A stretch of 64,000 bases of DNA from Halobellus inordinatus (GCF_024464655.1 NZ_JANHAV010000001.1:558001-622000), one strand, 5' to 3'; positions 32,977 through 42,942 are shown, counted from the first letter of the stretch. Notes: a model not told the origin generated them from the letters alone. Numbers and translations: made by a program.

Positions 32977-34653
32977 ATGTTCGACCCCGACGACCTCGCG
33001 ACGATCCGGGAGGCAAAACGCGAGTGGGAGGCCGAGACGCTCTCACCGACGCTGGAACGCTTCGGGGAGCGACGGGAGACGTTCACCACTGACACCGGCG
33101 GGCAGACGGTCGAACGGCTCTACACCCCCGAGGACGTGACTGACCTCGACCACGACGCCGACCTCGGATTCCCGGGCGAGGAGCCTTACACGCGCGGGGT
33201 CTACCCGACGATGCACCGCGGCCGGCTCTGGACGATGCGGCAGTACGCCGGGATGGGAACCGCCGCGGAGACCAACGAGCGTTTCCGTTACCTCATCGAC
33301 CAGGGTTCCTCCGGGCTGTCGATGGCGTTCGACCTCCCGACGCAGAAGGGCTACGACTCCGACGCCGGGATGGCGGCGGGCGAAGTCGGTAAGGCGGGCG
33401 TCGCGATCGACAGCCTCCGGGATATGGAAGTCGTCTTCGACGACATCCCACTGGACGAAGTCTCGACGTCGATGACGATTAACGCCCCCGCAGCGGTGTT
33501 GCTCGCGATGTACGTCGCGATCGGCGATCAACAGGGCGTCCCCCGAGATAAACTCCGTGGCACGATACAGAACGACATTCTCAAAGAATACATCGCGCGC
33601 AATCTCTACATCTACCCGCCGGAGCCGTCGATGCGGCTCATCACCGACCTTTTCGAGTTCTGCGCGAGCGAGGTGCCGAACTTCAACACTATCTCGATCT
33701 CGGGCTACCACATCCGGGAGGCGGGGTCGACGGCGGCACAAGAGATCGCGTTCACGCTCGGCGACGGCATCGAGTACGTCGAAGCGGCCATCGACGCCGG
33801 ACTCGACGTCGACGAGTTCGCCCCACAGCTTTCGTTCTTCTTCAACGCCCACAACAACGTCCTCGAAGAGGTCGCGAAGTTCCGGGCTGCCCGGCGAATG
33901 TGGGCGAAAATAATGGACGAGCGATTCGACGCGGACGACCCCAAATCGAAGCAGTTGAAGTTCCACGCCCAGACCGGCGGGTCGACCCTCACCGCCCAGC
34001 AGGTCGAGAACAACGTGGTCCGCGTCGCCTATCAGGCGATGGCGGCCGTCCTCGGCGGCGCCCAGAGCCTCCACACGAACGGGAAAGACGAGGCGCTGTC
34101 GCTGCCGACCGAGCAGTCCGTGCGGACGGCGCTGCGGACGCAGCAGATCCTCGCGCACGAGTCGGGCGTCGCGGACACGATCGATCCGCTCGGCGGGAGC
34201 TACGCGATCGAGTCGCTCACCGACGATATCGAAGCCGAGGCGTTCGAGATCCTCGAGGAGGTCGACAGCCGCGGCGGGATGCTCGAGGCGGTGAAGTCCG
34301 GGTGGGTACAGCGACAGATCCAAGACGTCGCCTTCGAACGCCAGCAGGAGATCGAATCGGGCGAGCGGATCGTCGTCGGGGTCAACGAGTACCAGGTCGA
34401 CGAAGAACCGCAGGTCGACGTCGAAGACGTCGACGAGGCGGACGAAAAGCGGCAACGAGAACGATTGGAGGCAGTGAAAGACGAGCGGGACGAGGAAGCC
34501 GTCGAAGCGGCGCTCGCGACTGTTCGGGAGGCCGCCGCGGGCGACGCAAACCTCGTGCCGCCCATCGTCGACGCCGTGAAAGCCTACGCGACGGTCGGCG
34601 AGATATCGAACGCGCTCCGCGAGGAGTTCGGCGAGTACCGTCCCGCGCGATAG
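32977..34653 (+). CDS. Methylmalonyl-CoA mutase, large (catalytic) subunit
   Basis: Rearranges methylmalonyl-CoA to succinyl-CoA with adenosylcobalamin, feeding propionyl-CoA into the TCA cycle. The 558-residue product covers the TIM-barrel part ([57 protein letters not shown]). The separate B12-binding subunit is not fused and not in the window, as in other archaeal acyl-CoA mutases. The neighbour 3' of it is the epimerase, which supports the methylmalonyl assignment. A TTTCAATACC box lies about 30 bases upstream. Confidence 0.94.
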   Translation: MFDPDDLATIREAKREWEAETLSPTLERFGERRETFTTDTGGQTVERLYTPEDVTDLDHDADLGFPGEEPYTRGVYPTMHRGRLWTMRQYAGMGTAAETNERFRYLIDQGSSGLSMAFDLPTQKGYDSDAGMAAGEVGKAGVAIDSLRDMEVVFDDIPLDEVSTSMTINAPAAVLLAMYVAIGDQQGVPRDKLRGTIQNDILKEYIARNLYIYPPEPSMRLITDLFEFCASEVPNFNTISISGYHIREAGSTAAQEIAFTLGDGIEYVEAAIDAGLDVDEFAPQLSFFFNAHNNVLEEVAKFRAARRMWAKIMDERFDADDPKSKQLKFHAQTGGSTLTAQQVENNVVRVAYQAMAAVLGGAQSLHTNGKDEALSLPTEQSVRTALRTQQILAHESGVADTIDPLGGSYAIESLTDDIEAEAFEILEEVDSRGGMLEAVKSGWVQRQIQDVAFERQQEIESGERIVVGVNEYQVDEEPQVDVEDVDEADEKRQRERLEAVKDERDEEAVEAALATVREAAAGDANLVPPIVDAVKAYATVGEISNALREEFGEYRPAR

Positions 34654-34694
34654 CGGCAGCGGATTTTATCTCCGCGTCGCGCTACCGTCCCCCT

Positions 34695-35096
34695 ATGCCG
34701 ATGGCTTTCGACCACCTGGGCGTGGCGACGACCGACGGGGAAGAACTGGCAGCGACCTTCGAGACGCTCTTCGAGGCCTCGATCGTCCACGAGGAGACGT
34801 TCGACGGGATGATCGCTCGGTTCCTCGAACTCGACGGCGGCTACTTCGAGTTGCTCGAACCGCTCGAAGACGGCACGATCGCGCGCTACCTCGACAGCCA
34901 CGGTCCGGGCATTCACCACGTCGCACTCCGGACCGAAGACATCGGCGCGGCGCTCGCACGCGCCCGCGACGCCGGCGTCGACCTCGTCGACGAGGAGCCG
35001 CGACCGGGCGCGTGGGGCCACGAAGTAGCGTTCCTGCACCCGAAGTCGACCGGGGGCGTCCTCGTTGAGTACGTCGAACACGGCGACGGGGCGTAG
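34695..35096 (+). CDS. mce: Methylmalonyl-CoA epimerase
   Basis: Interconverts (S)- and (R)-methylmalonyl-CoA ahead of the mutase. The 133-residue protein has the vicinal-oxygen-chelate fold. Two beta-alpha-beta-beta-beta modules carry DHLGVAT, ELLEPL, GPGIHHVALRT and the metal ligands His (7th residue in MPMAFDH, and in IHHVAL) and Glu (in FELLE and near VLVEYVE). Starts at 34695 or the second ATG 34701; a TTTTAT box lies about 20 bases upstream. It is 41 bases after the mutase gene. Confidence 0.92.
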   Translation: MPMAFDHLGVATTDGEELAATFETLFEASIVHEETFDGMIARFLELDGGYFELLEPLEDGTIARYLDSHGPGIHHVALRTEDIGAALARARDAGVDLVDEEPRPGAWGHEVAFLHPKSTGGVLVEYVEHGDGA

Positions 35097-35157
35097 CGGT
35101 CGGGGCCGCCGGAGGAGCCGACAGTATTAGGCGGCCCGTCACGTCCACACGCGTAGG

Positions 35158-36855
35158 ATGCGCGATTGGCTCTCTCACCGGGTCCGGATCGAACCGGAGG
35201 GCGACGCCCTCGTGACTGCAGCGACGGGCGACGTCTACACGTTCGCGAACCTCGATGCGCTCGTCGACGACCTCGCCGGCCGACTCGCCGCGACGGGCGT
35301 CGAACGCGGCGCACACGTCGGCGTCGTGCTGGATCCTCGACTCGAATACGTCTGTCTCGTCCACGCCGCGATGCGACTCGGCGTCACGCTCGTTCCGATG
35401 GGTGACGAACTGACCGCCCGCGAACTCGCCGAGCAGATCGAAACGGCGGACGTGTCGACAATCGTCTGCGGCGACGCGACCGAAACGACGGTTGTACACG
35501 CTCTCTCGCGCGTGGCTGGCGAAGCGGCCGACACTGAGGGGGGTAATGGCGAAGCCACCAACTCTGGCGAGGAGACCGACTCCGACGACGAGACCGGTAG
35601 TGAGGACGAGTCTGGAAGCAGCGGCAAGGCCGGCTTCGACGACGTACCCGGCGGCGAGGACGGTGCCGGCTGTGACCGCACCGCCTCGGTCGTCACCGTC
35701 GACGAACCGAACACGGACGCCGTGACCTCCCTCTCGTCGGTGACGCCCGAGTCTGTGACGCCCGCGGAATGGTCGCTCGAGGACACCCAACTCATCCTGT
35801 TCACGTCGGGCACTACTGGCGATCCGAAGGCCGTCCGGCTGACGACGGGGAATCTCCTAGCCAGCGCGGTCGCATCGGTGTTCCGTCTGGGATTCGACCC
35901 GGACGACCGGTGGCTCGTGACGCTCTCGTTGCACCATATGGGTGGGATCGCGCCGATTCTCAGAATGCCGCTGTACGGGATGACGGTCGTCTTCCGAGCG
36001 GGCTTCGATGCCGGGGCGGCAGCAGACGATCTGGACCGATACGATGCGACCGCCGTCTCGCTGGTCCCGACGATGCTCCGCCGGATGCTGGACCGCCGGG
36101 GGACGCTCACGGAGTCGCTCCGCGTCGTACTCCTCGGTGGCGCACCCGCGTCGCCGGAACTGATCGAGCGTTGCCGCGACTACTCCGTCCCGGTGTTCCC
36201 GACGTACGGAATGACCGAAACCGCCTCCCAGATCGCGACGGCCCGCCCGAACGCGGCGTACGAGAATCCCGAGAGCGTCGGTCGCCCGCTCTTTATGACC
36301 GACGTCACCGTCGTCGACGAGGCGGGATCGCCGGTCCCACCCGGAGAGCCCGGCGAACTCGTCGTCGACGGCCCGACGGTGACACCTGGCTACTACGGCG
36401 ACAGCGACGCCACCGAGGCAGCGTTCGGGGAGTTCGGGTTCCACACCGGCGACGTCGGCGTCGCCGACGAGTATGGGACGCTCACCGTTCTGAACCGCGT
36501 CGACGACCGGATCGTCACCGGCGGCGAGAACGTCGACCCCGGCGAAGTCGTCGACGCTCTCCTCGCACACCCGAGCGTGCGTGAGGCGGCCGTCGTCGGC
36601 GTGCCGGACGCCGAGTGGGGCGAACGCGTCTCGGCGCTGGTCGTCCCCGAAGGCGACTCGATCGACCGGGACGAGTTGCTCGGGTTCGCTCGCGACCGAC
36701 TGGCCGGCTTCAAACTCCCGAAAGTGATCGTGGTCACCGAAGCGATTCCGCGGACCGTCTCGGGGACGGTGGACCGAGAAGCCGTCCGGGAGCGGCTCTC
36801 CGGGACGAGGCCGAAAGATGATCGCACAGACTCGGACGCCGACACCGACGACTGA
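35158..36855 (+). CDS. menE: AMP-forming CoA ligase, o-succinylbenzoate--CoA ligase (MenE) type
   Basis: Adenylate-forming ligase that joins an acid to CoA. The 565 residues have the AMP-binding motif LFTSGTTGDPKAV, the core YGMTETASQIATA, the hinge region HTGDVG ... DRIVTGGENVDP, and the C-terminal lysine in FKLPKVIVV. The pattern is closest to MenE of menaquinone synthesis. Between residues about 120 and 185 there is an insertion of Gly, Asp, Glu and Ser not found in usual MenE, which explains the length. Its neighbours are acyl-CoA genes rather than men genes, so a role as an acyl-CoA synthetase is also possible. Confidence 0.8.
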   Translation: MRDWLSHRVRIEPEGDALVTAATGDVYTFANLDALVDDLAGRLAATGVERGAHVGVVLDPRLEYVCLVHAAMRLGVTLVPMGDELTARELAEQIETADVSTIVCGDATETTVVHALSRVAGEAADTEGGNGEATNSGEETDSDDETGSEDESGSSGKAGFDDVPGGEDGAGCDRTASVVTVDEPNTDAVTSLSSVTPESVTPAEWSLEDTQLILFTSGTTGDPKAVRLTTGNLLASAVASVFRLGFDPDDRWLVTLSLHHMGGIAPILRMPLYGMTVVFRAGFDAGAAADDLDRYDATAVSLVPTMLRRMLDRRGTLTESLRVVLLGGAPASPELIERCRDYSVPVFPTYGMTETASQIATARPNAAYENPESVGRPLFMTDVTVVDEAGSPVPPGEPGELVVDGPTVTPGYYGDSDATEAAFGEFGFHTGDVGVADEYGTLTVLNRVDDRIVTGGENVDPGEVVDALLAHPSVREAAVVGVPDAEWGERVSALVVPEGDSIDRDELLGFARDRLAGFKLPKVIVVTEAIPRTVSGTVDREAVRERLSGTRPKDDRTDSDADTDD

Positions 36856-36931
36856 ATCAGAGAACTATAAACGAATGTAACGTTTTTCAAAGTTCCGAGA
36901 GTTATTTGCTCGTGGCATTCGAGTGGCCTTT

Positions 36932-38083
36932 ATGGACCTTCTCGACGAGTCGGTCGTGCCCGAGCACGCCCGCGAAGTAAAACAGGAGGCGCGCGAGTTC
37001 GCCGACGAGTACATCCGTCCGAACGCCGAGGAGTACTTCCGATCTGCGGAGTACCCCTGGGAGATCCTCGAAGCGGCAATGGACGCCGGTCTCGTCGCCC
37101 AAGACATCGGCGAGGAGTACGGTGGCCGTGGTCTCGACCTCGAACAGATTCTCGCGATCAACGAGGAGTTCTACGCGGCCGACGCCGGTATCGCGCTGAC
37201 GCTGATGCTCGCGTCGTTCGGCTGTGAGATCGTAGAGAAGTATGGGTCCGAGGAACAGAAAGACGAGTACCTCAGACCGGTCGCAGCGAACGAGCAGATC
37301 TCGGGACTCGCCGTCTCGGAGCCACAGACCGGATCGGATATGGCCGGGATGACGACCACTGCCGAGCGAACCGACGACGGCTGGGTCCTGAACGGCGAGA
37401 AGTACTGGGTGGGGAACGCCGTGGAGGCCGACTGGCTGACCGTCTACGCGAAGACGGACGACAGCGACGACCGCTACTCGGACTACTCGATGTTCATCGT
37501 CGAGACCGACACCCCCGGGTACGAGGCCGAGCACATCCCCGAGAAGATGGGGATGCGCGCCTCCAAGCAGGGCCACATCGTCTTCGACGACTGCGAGATC
37601 CCCGAGGAGAACCTCGTCGGCACCGAAGGTGGAGGCTTCTACGTCCTCGCGGACTTCTTCAATCACGGCCGCGTCGTCGTCGGCGGTCACGGCATCGGTC
37701 TCGCGGCCCGCGCCATCGAGGAGACGTGGAAGTTCGTCCACGACAGAGAGGCGTTCGGGCGAAACATCTCTGAGTTCCAGTCCACCCAGCACATCATCGC
37801 CGATATGCGGATGGAGTTCGAGGCGGCGCGGACGCTCAACTGGCGTGCAGCGCACAAGGTCGAAACCAACGAGGACGCCGGCTTCTGGGCGGCGGCGACG
37901 AAGACCAAATCGACGGAGGTGGCGATGCAGTGTGCCGAGCGCGGGATGCAACTCCACGGCGGCCGCTCGGTCCTCGAAGAGTACCCGATCTCGCGGGTGT
38001 ACCGTGACGTCCGCATCCCGGTCATCTACGAGGGTGCAAACGAGATCCAGCGCAACCTCATCTACCGACAGGGCAGCATCTGA
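36932..38083 (+). CDS. Acyl-CoA dehydrogenase
   Basis: FAD enzyme that introduces a double bond in acyl-CoA thioesters. ATG 36932 was chosen because a GTTATTTG box lies about 26-33 bases before it; an in-frame GTG 36923 is an alternative. The 383 residues show the N-terminal helical domain, the middle barrel with LAVSEPQTGSDMAGM (FAD/acyl binding), DREAFGRNI and the C-terminal helices. The catalytic Glu lies in VIYEGANEIQRN near the end. Positioned after the CoA ligase and mutase genes, it probably belongs to short-chain or branched-chain acyl-CoA breakdown. Confidence 0.93.
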   Translation: MDLLDESVVPEHAREVKQEAREFADEYIRPNAEEYFRSAEYPWEILEAAMDAGLVAQDIGEEYGGRGLDLEQILAINEEFYAADAGIALTLMLASFGCEIVEKYGSEEQKDEYLRPVAANEQISGLAVSEPQTGSDMAGMTTTAERTDDGWVLNGEKYWVGNAVEADWLTVYAKTDDSDDRYSDYSMFIVETDTPGYEAEHIPEKMGMRASKQGHIVFDDCEIPEENLVGTEGGGFYVLADFFNHGRVVVGGHGIGLAARAIEETWKFVHDREAFGRNISEFQSTQHIIADMRMEFEAARTLNWRAAHKVETNEDAGFWAAATKTKSTEVAMQCAERGMQLHGGRSVLEEYPISRVYRDVRIPVIYEGANEIQRNLIYRQGSI

Positions 38084-38268
38084 CGCGCTCGCGCAGGCGT
38101 CGGGACGTATTCGAATCTCCAACTGGGGTGCCGTCTCAATCACTGAGCGGTCCCGTCGACGCTTTTTCGCTCACAGATCCCACCGCAGTCCGCCGATCCG
38201 CCCGACCCTAAGGGTGTAGGGTCGGGAGTCAATGTGGATTCGGCCATCTACTCTGGTACCGAACGACG

Positions 38269-38469
38269 ATGTCCAAGAGCCAATCTTCCCACACCGAACT
38301 GACCGAGTACTGCGACGAATGCGGCGCGCGGACTCCCCACGAGGTTTCGATCGAACTCAAGACCGAGAGCAAGAAGCAGACGAACCGGGCGTTCTCCAGA
38401 GAGCCCTACCGAGTGACGAAGTGCCGAGCCTGCGGCGACGAACGCGCCCAGCGGATGAACGACGCCTGA
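38269..38469 (+). CDS. Small zinc beta-ribbon protein
   Basis: A 66-residue protein with two CxxC knuckles, CDECGARTPH (about residues 15-24) and CRACGDERAQR (about 52-62), separated by a charged strand-rich segment. The pair is typical of a zinc ribbon. It matches a conserved haloarchaeal family recalled as DUF7835. The function is unknown; RNA or DNA binding is plausible. Confidence 0.78.
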   Translation: MSKSQSSHTELTEYCDECGARTPHEVSIELKTESKKQTNRAFSREPYRVTKCRACGDERAQRMNDA

Positions 38470-38572
38470 TTCGGCTCACCGCCCACACGGGCACGAACTC
38501 TCCGTAGATTTCTGCGCACGCGGGCGGCCCCCGATCGCCTGCAGTTTTCGACGCCGACTCTCCCGTCGCTCA

Positions 38573-38651
38573 CACTGTCAGACAGCAGTTCGTGAATCAC
38601 GTTGGCACTCACGGAGTGCCAATGGTCTTCACACCGTTCTGTCCGACAGTA
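38573..38651. repeat. Palindromic element A, copy 3 (degenerate left end)
   Basis: The unit runs from CTGTCAGACAG (one change) to CTGTCCGACAG, with an inner palindrome GGCACTCACGGAGTGCC. Left and right flanks are CA and TA. It lies between the zinc-ribbon gene and the regulator gene, 32 bases before the latter's stop codon. It shares GTTCGTGAATCA and TTCACA-CGTTCT with copies 1 and 2, so it is a true family member rather than a chance hairpin. Confidence 0.75.
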
Positions 38652-38672
38652 TCTGACTCTCAGATTACGTAC

Positions 38673-38683
38673 GTCCGATAGTA
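38673..38683 (-). repeat. Lone end of element A at a stop codon
   Basis: Read on the minus strand, the TGA of the regulator gene is followed immediately by TACTATCGGAC, which matches the element A end TACTGTCGGAC in 10 of 11 positions. No matching second end is seen nearby except in copy 3 itself, so it may be a decayed or solo end. Confidence 0.5.
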
Positions 38684-40570
38684 TCAGTCGTCGCTCGCCG
38701 CGTCGCCGGTGTCGTCCGCCCGATTCCCCGTCCGGCGGTCAGTCGACGTCTCCGCGAAGAACGATTCGATGAGCTTTCGCTCGCCGGATCGGAGGTGCTC
38801 GTGGAACGTCGGCGCGGCGATGCCGAGCGAGGCTGCGACCTCCTCGGCGGTGCTGCCGCGCGGCCAGTCGAAGTAGCCCGAGGCCAGCGCCGTCTCCATC
38901 ACGTCGCGCTGTCTGTCGGTCAGTTTCTCTTCGAGCTGTCGACGGAACGAGGACGTCGACTGCACTGCGTCTTCGACCTCTCGTTTCGCGAGCACCGACA
39001 CGTCCGGGTACGACGATTGCACGGCGTTCGTGAGCGCTCTGAGGTCGGACCGGGCGGGCACTCTGACGACGAGTTCGCCCTCACCGCCGGTCGCGCTGAA
39101 CGACTCCACCGACGCGCCCAGTTCGACGAGCGTCACGACCACCGAGGCGTCGGCTAGCCGGAACTCGAACAGCGCTTCGTCGTCTTCGTCGGAGATGACC
39201 CGCCCGTTCACGAGCGCGTCGAGCGGTGCGACGGCCGAGAGCACCGTCGACGGATCCACGTCTTCGATCGAGGCGTAGCAGGAGACGACGCCCTCGTCCG
39301 CGAGTGAGGGGCCTTCGAGCGTCACGGTCGTGTCGAACTCCAAGGAGAGGTCGACGAGCACGTCTCGGGTGTCGGTGTGCTCGAACTCCAGTTCGACCGC
39401 GCTGTCGCCGTGAAGCAACTGCTTTGACTCGGCGGCGTTGATGCCGTGCCCGACCGTCTCGCCGACGCCGCCGAGCATCGACCGCTCCTCCTCGGAGATC
39501 GATCCGCGCACGTAGACGACGAGCGCGCCGTAGACCGTCTCCCGGTAGGTGACCGGGATGGCGACGAGGGTCAGTTCCCCAGCGACGGCGTCGGCGTTTC
39601 GCAGGGCTGCCGCGGCGTGGGCCGGCGAGACGGCGTCGGTCACGACAGATCGCGTGTCTATCGCCTCGCGGACGAGCGCCGCCGGATCCGCCGAACTGCC
39701 CTCGGCGAACGGGGACGTGACCGACTCGGCAACGGCCGCGCACTCGACGGTGTCGACTGCTTCGTTGTACCGCGCGATCCACGCTCCGTCGTAGGGCGAG
39801 GACTCGAAGGAGGCACACACCGTCTCCGCGATGCCCTCGCGGGTGCTCGCGTCGACGAGCGCCTGGTCCACGTCGCGGAGGAAGCCGTTGATCCGGCGCA
39901 CGCGGTCCAGTTGGCGTTCGCGCTCGCGGATCTCCGATTCGCGCTCCTCGCGGAGTTCACGGACTCTGGCAGTTAGGTCGTCGAGGGCGGTCGGGTCGCC
40001 GAGGTCGCGGAGATCGCGCTCTTCGAGGACTGCTTCCGTCGATTCCAGCGCGAAGTACTCGCGGACACGCTCGTCGAACTCCGAGCGGACGAGCAGTTCT
40101 TCGACGGTTCCGGTGACGCTATCCTCGTCGACCGGCTTGACGAGGTACTCGTCGAACGGCATCTCGACGATGTCGGTGTCGGGTTCGACGGCCGTCATCA
40201 TCGCGACGCGGCAGTCGTACCCCCGTTCGTCGATCTCCGCGAGCACCTCGTCGCCCGAGAGGTCCGGCATCCGGCGGTCGAGGAGGACGACGTCGACCTC
40301 GTCGTCCATCTGTTCGAGCGCGTCCTCTCCGCCGTAGGCGACGCGAACGTCGAAGTCCTCGCGGAGCCAGTACTCGCAGGTGTCGGCGAGGTCTCTGTCG
40401 TCGTCGACGACGAGGACGACCGGCTCGTCGTCTGACGCATCGGTCTCGGCTTGCGGTTCGTCTGTCGGCGTCGCAGGGTTCTCCACCGTCCCGTCGGGGG
40501 GCGAACCTGTCGCAGCCGACGTGTCGTCTGGCCCCGACTGAGAGCCGTTCGACGAACCGTCCGATGTCAT
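38684..40570 (-). CDS. HalX/Bat-type response regulator (REC, HalX, GAF, HTH-10)
   Basis: A multidomain transcription regulator of 628 residues from ATG 40570. After a disordered N-terminus of about 48 residues comes a receiver domain with acidic pocket (DDD 56-58) and phospho-acceptor Asp98 in LLDRRMP. Next are a HalX linker domain (about 170-220), a GAF-like sensor (about 235-385), a Bat-type beta domain (about 395-545) and a C-terminal HTH-10 (about 560-612, LTDRQRDVMETALASGYFDWPRG). This design matches haloarchaeal bacterio-opsin-activator relatives. A partner histidine kinase is not in the window. Its target genes are unknown. Confidence 0.9.
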   Translation of the reverse strand: MTSDGSSNGSQSGPDDTSAATGSPPDGTVENPATPTDEPQAETDASDDEPVVLVVDDDRDLADTCEYWLREDFDVRVAYGGEDALEQMDDEVDVVLLDRRMPDLSGDEVLAEIDERGYDCRVAMMTAVEPDTDIVEMPFDEYLVKPVDEDSVTGTVEELLVRSEFDERVREYFALESTEAVLEERDLRDLGDPTALDDLTARVRELREERESEIRERERQLDRVRRINGFLRDVDQALVDASTREGIAETVCASFESSPYDGAWIARYNEAVDTVECAAVAESVTSPFAEGSSADPAALVREAIDTRSVVTDAVSPAHAAAALRNADAVAGELTLVAIPVTYRETVYGALVVYVRGSISEEERSMLGGVGETVGHGINAAESKQLLHGDSAVELEFEHTDTRDVLVDLSLEFDTTVTLEGPSLADEGVVSCYASIEDVDPSTVLSAVAPLDALVNGRVISDEDDEALFEFRLADASVVVTLVELGASVESFSATGGEGELVVRVPARSDLRALTNAVQSSYPDVSVLAKREVEDAVQSTSSFRRQLEEKLTDRQRDVMETALASGYFDWPRGSTAEEVAASLGIAAPTFHEHLRSGERKLIESFFAETSTDRRTGNRADDTGDAASDD

Positions 40571-40728
40571 CCTAATACCCGGACGAAACGAGTCCACGGA
40601 TAAATAGCTGCCCCTCAGACCCCCAATTTCCGCTCGGGGCCTAAGGACGTAGGGGTCCGTGTTAGGGTACTACATCCCCTCTCCCCGAGTGGATATGTTC
40701 GACCGATCCGTCGCAGAGGTGGCGTGCA

Positions 40729-40896
40729 ATGCCTGAGTGTCAGAACTGTGGCTCATTCGTCTCGCGGGACTACGTCCGGGTCTTCGCCCCGGAAGGGTTC
40801 ACAGACGCCCGCGTCTGTCCCAACTGTGAGGACGCAATCCGGGAGGGAGCAGAAGTCCGAGACGCCCGTGCCCGGCGCGTCTCGTCGTCCCCCTGA
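40729..40896 (+). CDS. 55-residue zinc-knuckle protein
   Basis: ATG 40729 to TGA 40894-40896. The product has CQNCGSFVSRDYVRVF at the start and CPNCEDA about 25 residues later, forming a Cys4 zinc site. A short charged Arg/Ser-rich tail follows. It resembles a haloarchaeal micro-protein family recalled as DUF7563. It is divergent from the HalX/Bat regulator. Regulation by that neighbour is possible because both promoters share the 158-base gap. Confidence 0.72.
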   Translation: MPECQNCGSFVSRDYVRVFAPEGFTDARVCPNCEDAIREGAEVRDARARRVSSSP

Positions 40897-41131
40897 CGCA
40901 TTCGGTGCTCCCGACACGACGCTCCACCGCCTCCCGAGCCCGACGCCGACCCCCCGTTTCGACAGCGTCCACCACTCCCCCAACCACGCTGTCGGGCGTC
41001 CCCTCCGGACCGCCTCATACGGCGGTCCCTTCGTTCCCCCATTCCTCCAGCCGTCACCTCCGTGACGGCGCTCCCACGCCCCGACCAGTCGAACCGCAAA
41101 CCTACAAGATGCTCCCGTTGGAGGTGAGGCT

Positions 41132-42892
41132 ATGCGACTGGAGGACTACTGGGGGGTCGGTCCGAAGACGAGCGAGAAACTCCGAGAGGCGATGGGCACA
41201 GAGCGCGCCATCGCGGCCATCGAGAACGCCGACATCCGCGCGCTGGCTGACGCCGGGATCCCGCGGGGGCGTGCGGTCAGAATCCTCCGCAGAGCCAACG
41301 GTGCGGCGGGCATCGAAACGCTCGGGACGCGGGACGCCCGCGACGTCTACGACGAACTGCTGACGCTGGCGAGCGAACACGCGCTGACCGCGCACGCCGC
41401 CGACCGGATTCGCGTGTTGACGCCGCTGTCGGACGTCGACGAACGGGAGTCGCGACTCGACCGCGTGCTCGCCGCACGCGACGCCTGGGTCGAACTGAAC
41501 GACGAGGATCGCGCGGCCGTCCGTTCGGCGTTCGACGCCTACGACGAGGCCGGCGGCACCGACCGGATCGCGGTCGAGACGGCGCTCGCGCTCCGCGAGG
41601 CGGGCCTGCGCGGCGGGACCTTCGCCGCGTTGGACGACCTCGACGACGACGCGCTCGAAGCGGCCGCGGCCGCGCTCGGCACCGTCGACGAAGATGGATC
41701 GGTCGCACCCGGTACCGACGACGAACTCGATCGCCTGCGCGAGAAGCGGGACGCCGCCGCGCAACTGGAGTCGAGCGCGCTCGACGTGCTAGAGTCCGTG
41801 CGCGAGCGCGGCGTCCGAAGTTTCGAGGAGTTCCGCGCGGCGTTCGTCGAGTACGTCGCGAGCGAGACCGACGTTCGCCGCGGGCGCGTCGAGGCCGCGG
41901 TCGCCGAGGACGCCCACGACGAGGCGGACTTCGCGGGGACGTCCCTCCGGGCGCTCGTCGCCGAACTCGACGCCGACGTCGAGGAACGCGAACGCACAGT
42001 GGCAGCCGATCTGCGGGAGTCGATCGAGACCGCGCGCGAGGACGTCGAGACCGCCGTCGGCGCCGTCTCCGAGATCGCGTTCGACCTCTCGCTCGGCCGC
42101 TTCGCCGCCGCGTACGATCTGATCCGCCCGCGGCTCGTCGAGGACGGACTCGCCGTCGTCGGCGCGCGGAACCTCTCGCTGTCCGGTGAGATTCAGCCCG
42201 TCACGTACGCCGTCGGGTCACACAGCATAGGCTCGGCCGACCTCGGCGACGACGCGCCGAAGCCGCCATCCGGCGACCGCGTCGCCGTCCTCACCGGGGC
42301 GAACTCAGGCGGGAAGACGACGCTCTTGGAGACGCTCGCACAGGTCGTCCTGCTCGCCTCGATGGGGCTGCCCGTGCCCGCAGCGCGGGCCGAGGTCGGT
42401 CAGTTCGATACGGTGGTCTTCCACCGCCGACACGCCAGTTTCAACGCCGGCGTCCTGGAGTCGACGCTGAAATCGATCGTCCCGCCGCTGTCGACCGGCG
42501 ACCGCACGCTGATGCTCGTCGACGAGTTCGAGGCGATCACCGAACCCGGCCGGGCCGCCGACCTGCTGAACGGCCTGGTCGATCTGACGGTCGATCAGGA
42601 CGCGCTCGGCGTCTACGTGACCCACCTCGCCGACGACCTCAGTCCCCTCCCCCCGGAGGCGCGCATCGACGGCATCTTCGCGGAGGGGCTGACCGACGAC
42701 CTCGCGCTCCGCGTCGACTACCAGCCACGGTTCGGCACGGTCGGCAAGTCGACGCCGGAGTTCATCGTCTCCCGACTCGTCGCGAACGCCCGAGACCGCG
42801 CGGAGCGACGTGGCTTCGAGGCGCTCGCGGCCGCGGTTGGCGAGGAGGCGGTCCAGCGCACGCTCTCGGATGCGGCGTGGTCGGGTGACTGA
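41132..42892 (+). CDS. MutS-family ATPase with helix-hairpin-helix N-terminus (MutS2/MutS5-like)
   Basis: ATG 41132; 586 residues. The N-terminus has helix-hairpin-helix repeats (about 5-60: WGVGPKTSEKLREAMG, ADAGIPRGRAVRIL), then a long helical clamp region (about 95-330). The MutS ATPase domain follows, with Walker A TGANSGGKT (388-396) and Walker B LMLVDEFEAITEPG (about 465-480). There is no mismatch-recognition domain I, so this is a MutS5/MutS2-like protein probably acting on recombination intermediates or branched DNA rather than on mismatches. The haloarchaeal naming (for example mutS5a/b) I cannot assign from sequence. Confidence 0.85.
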   Translation: MRLEDYWGVGPKTSEKLREAMGTERAIAAIENADIRALADAGIPRGRAVRILRRANGAAGIETLGTRDARDVYDELLTLASEHALTAHAADRIRVLTPLSDVDERESRLDRVLAARDAWVELNDEDRAAVRSAFDAYDEAGGTDRIAVETALALREAGLRGGTFAALDDLDDDALEAAAAALGTVDEDGSVAPGTDDELDRLREKRDAAAQLESSALDVLESVRERGVRSFEEFRAAFVEYVASETDVRRGRVEAAVAEDAHDEADFAGTSLRALVAELDADVEERERTVAADLRESIETAREDVETAVGAVSEIAFDLSLGRFAAAYDLIRPRLVEDGLAVVGARNLSLSGEIQPVTYAVGSHSIGSADLGDDAPKPPSGDRVAVLTGANSGGKTTLLETLAQVVLLASMGLPVPAARAEVGQFDTVVFHRRHASFNAGVLESTLKSIVPPLSTGDRTLMLVDEFEAITEPGRAADLLNGLVDLTVDQDALGVYVTHLADDLSPLPPEARIDGIFAEGLTDDLALRVDYQPRFGTVGKSTPEFIVSRLVANARDRAERRGFEALAAAVGEEAVQRTLSDAAWSGD

Positions 42893-42942
42893 AGCCCGGC
42901 CCGGCCGAACGTTTTTGCAGTGTCCCGTGGTACCAGTCCCCG

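Noticed and set aside
33043-34455. 470-codon minus-strand frame opposite the mutase
   Set aside because: Antisense shadow of methylmalonyl-CoA mutase.
36902-38143. 413-codon minus-strand frame opposite acyl-CoA dehydrogenase
   Set aside because: Antisense shadow; the plus-strand enzyme has a full set of motifs.
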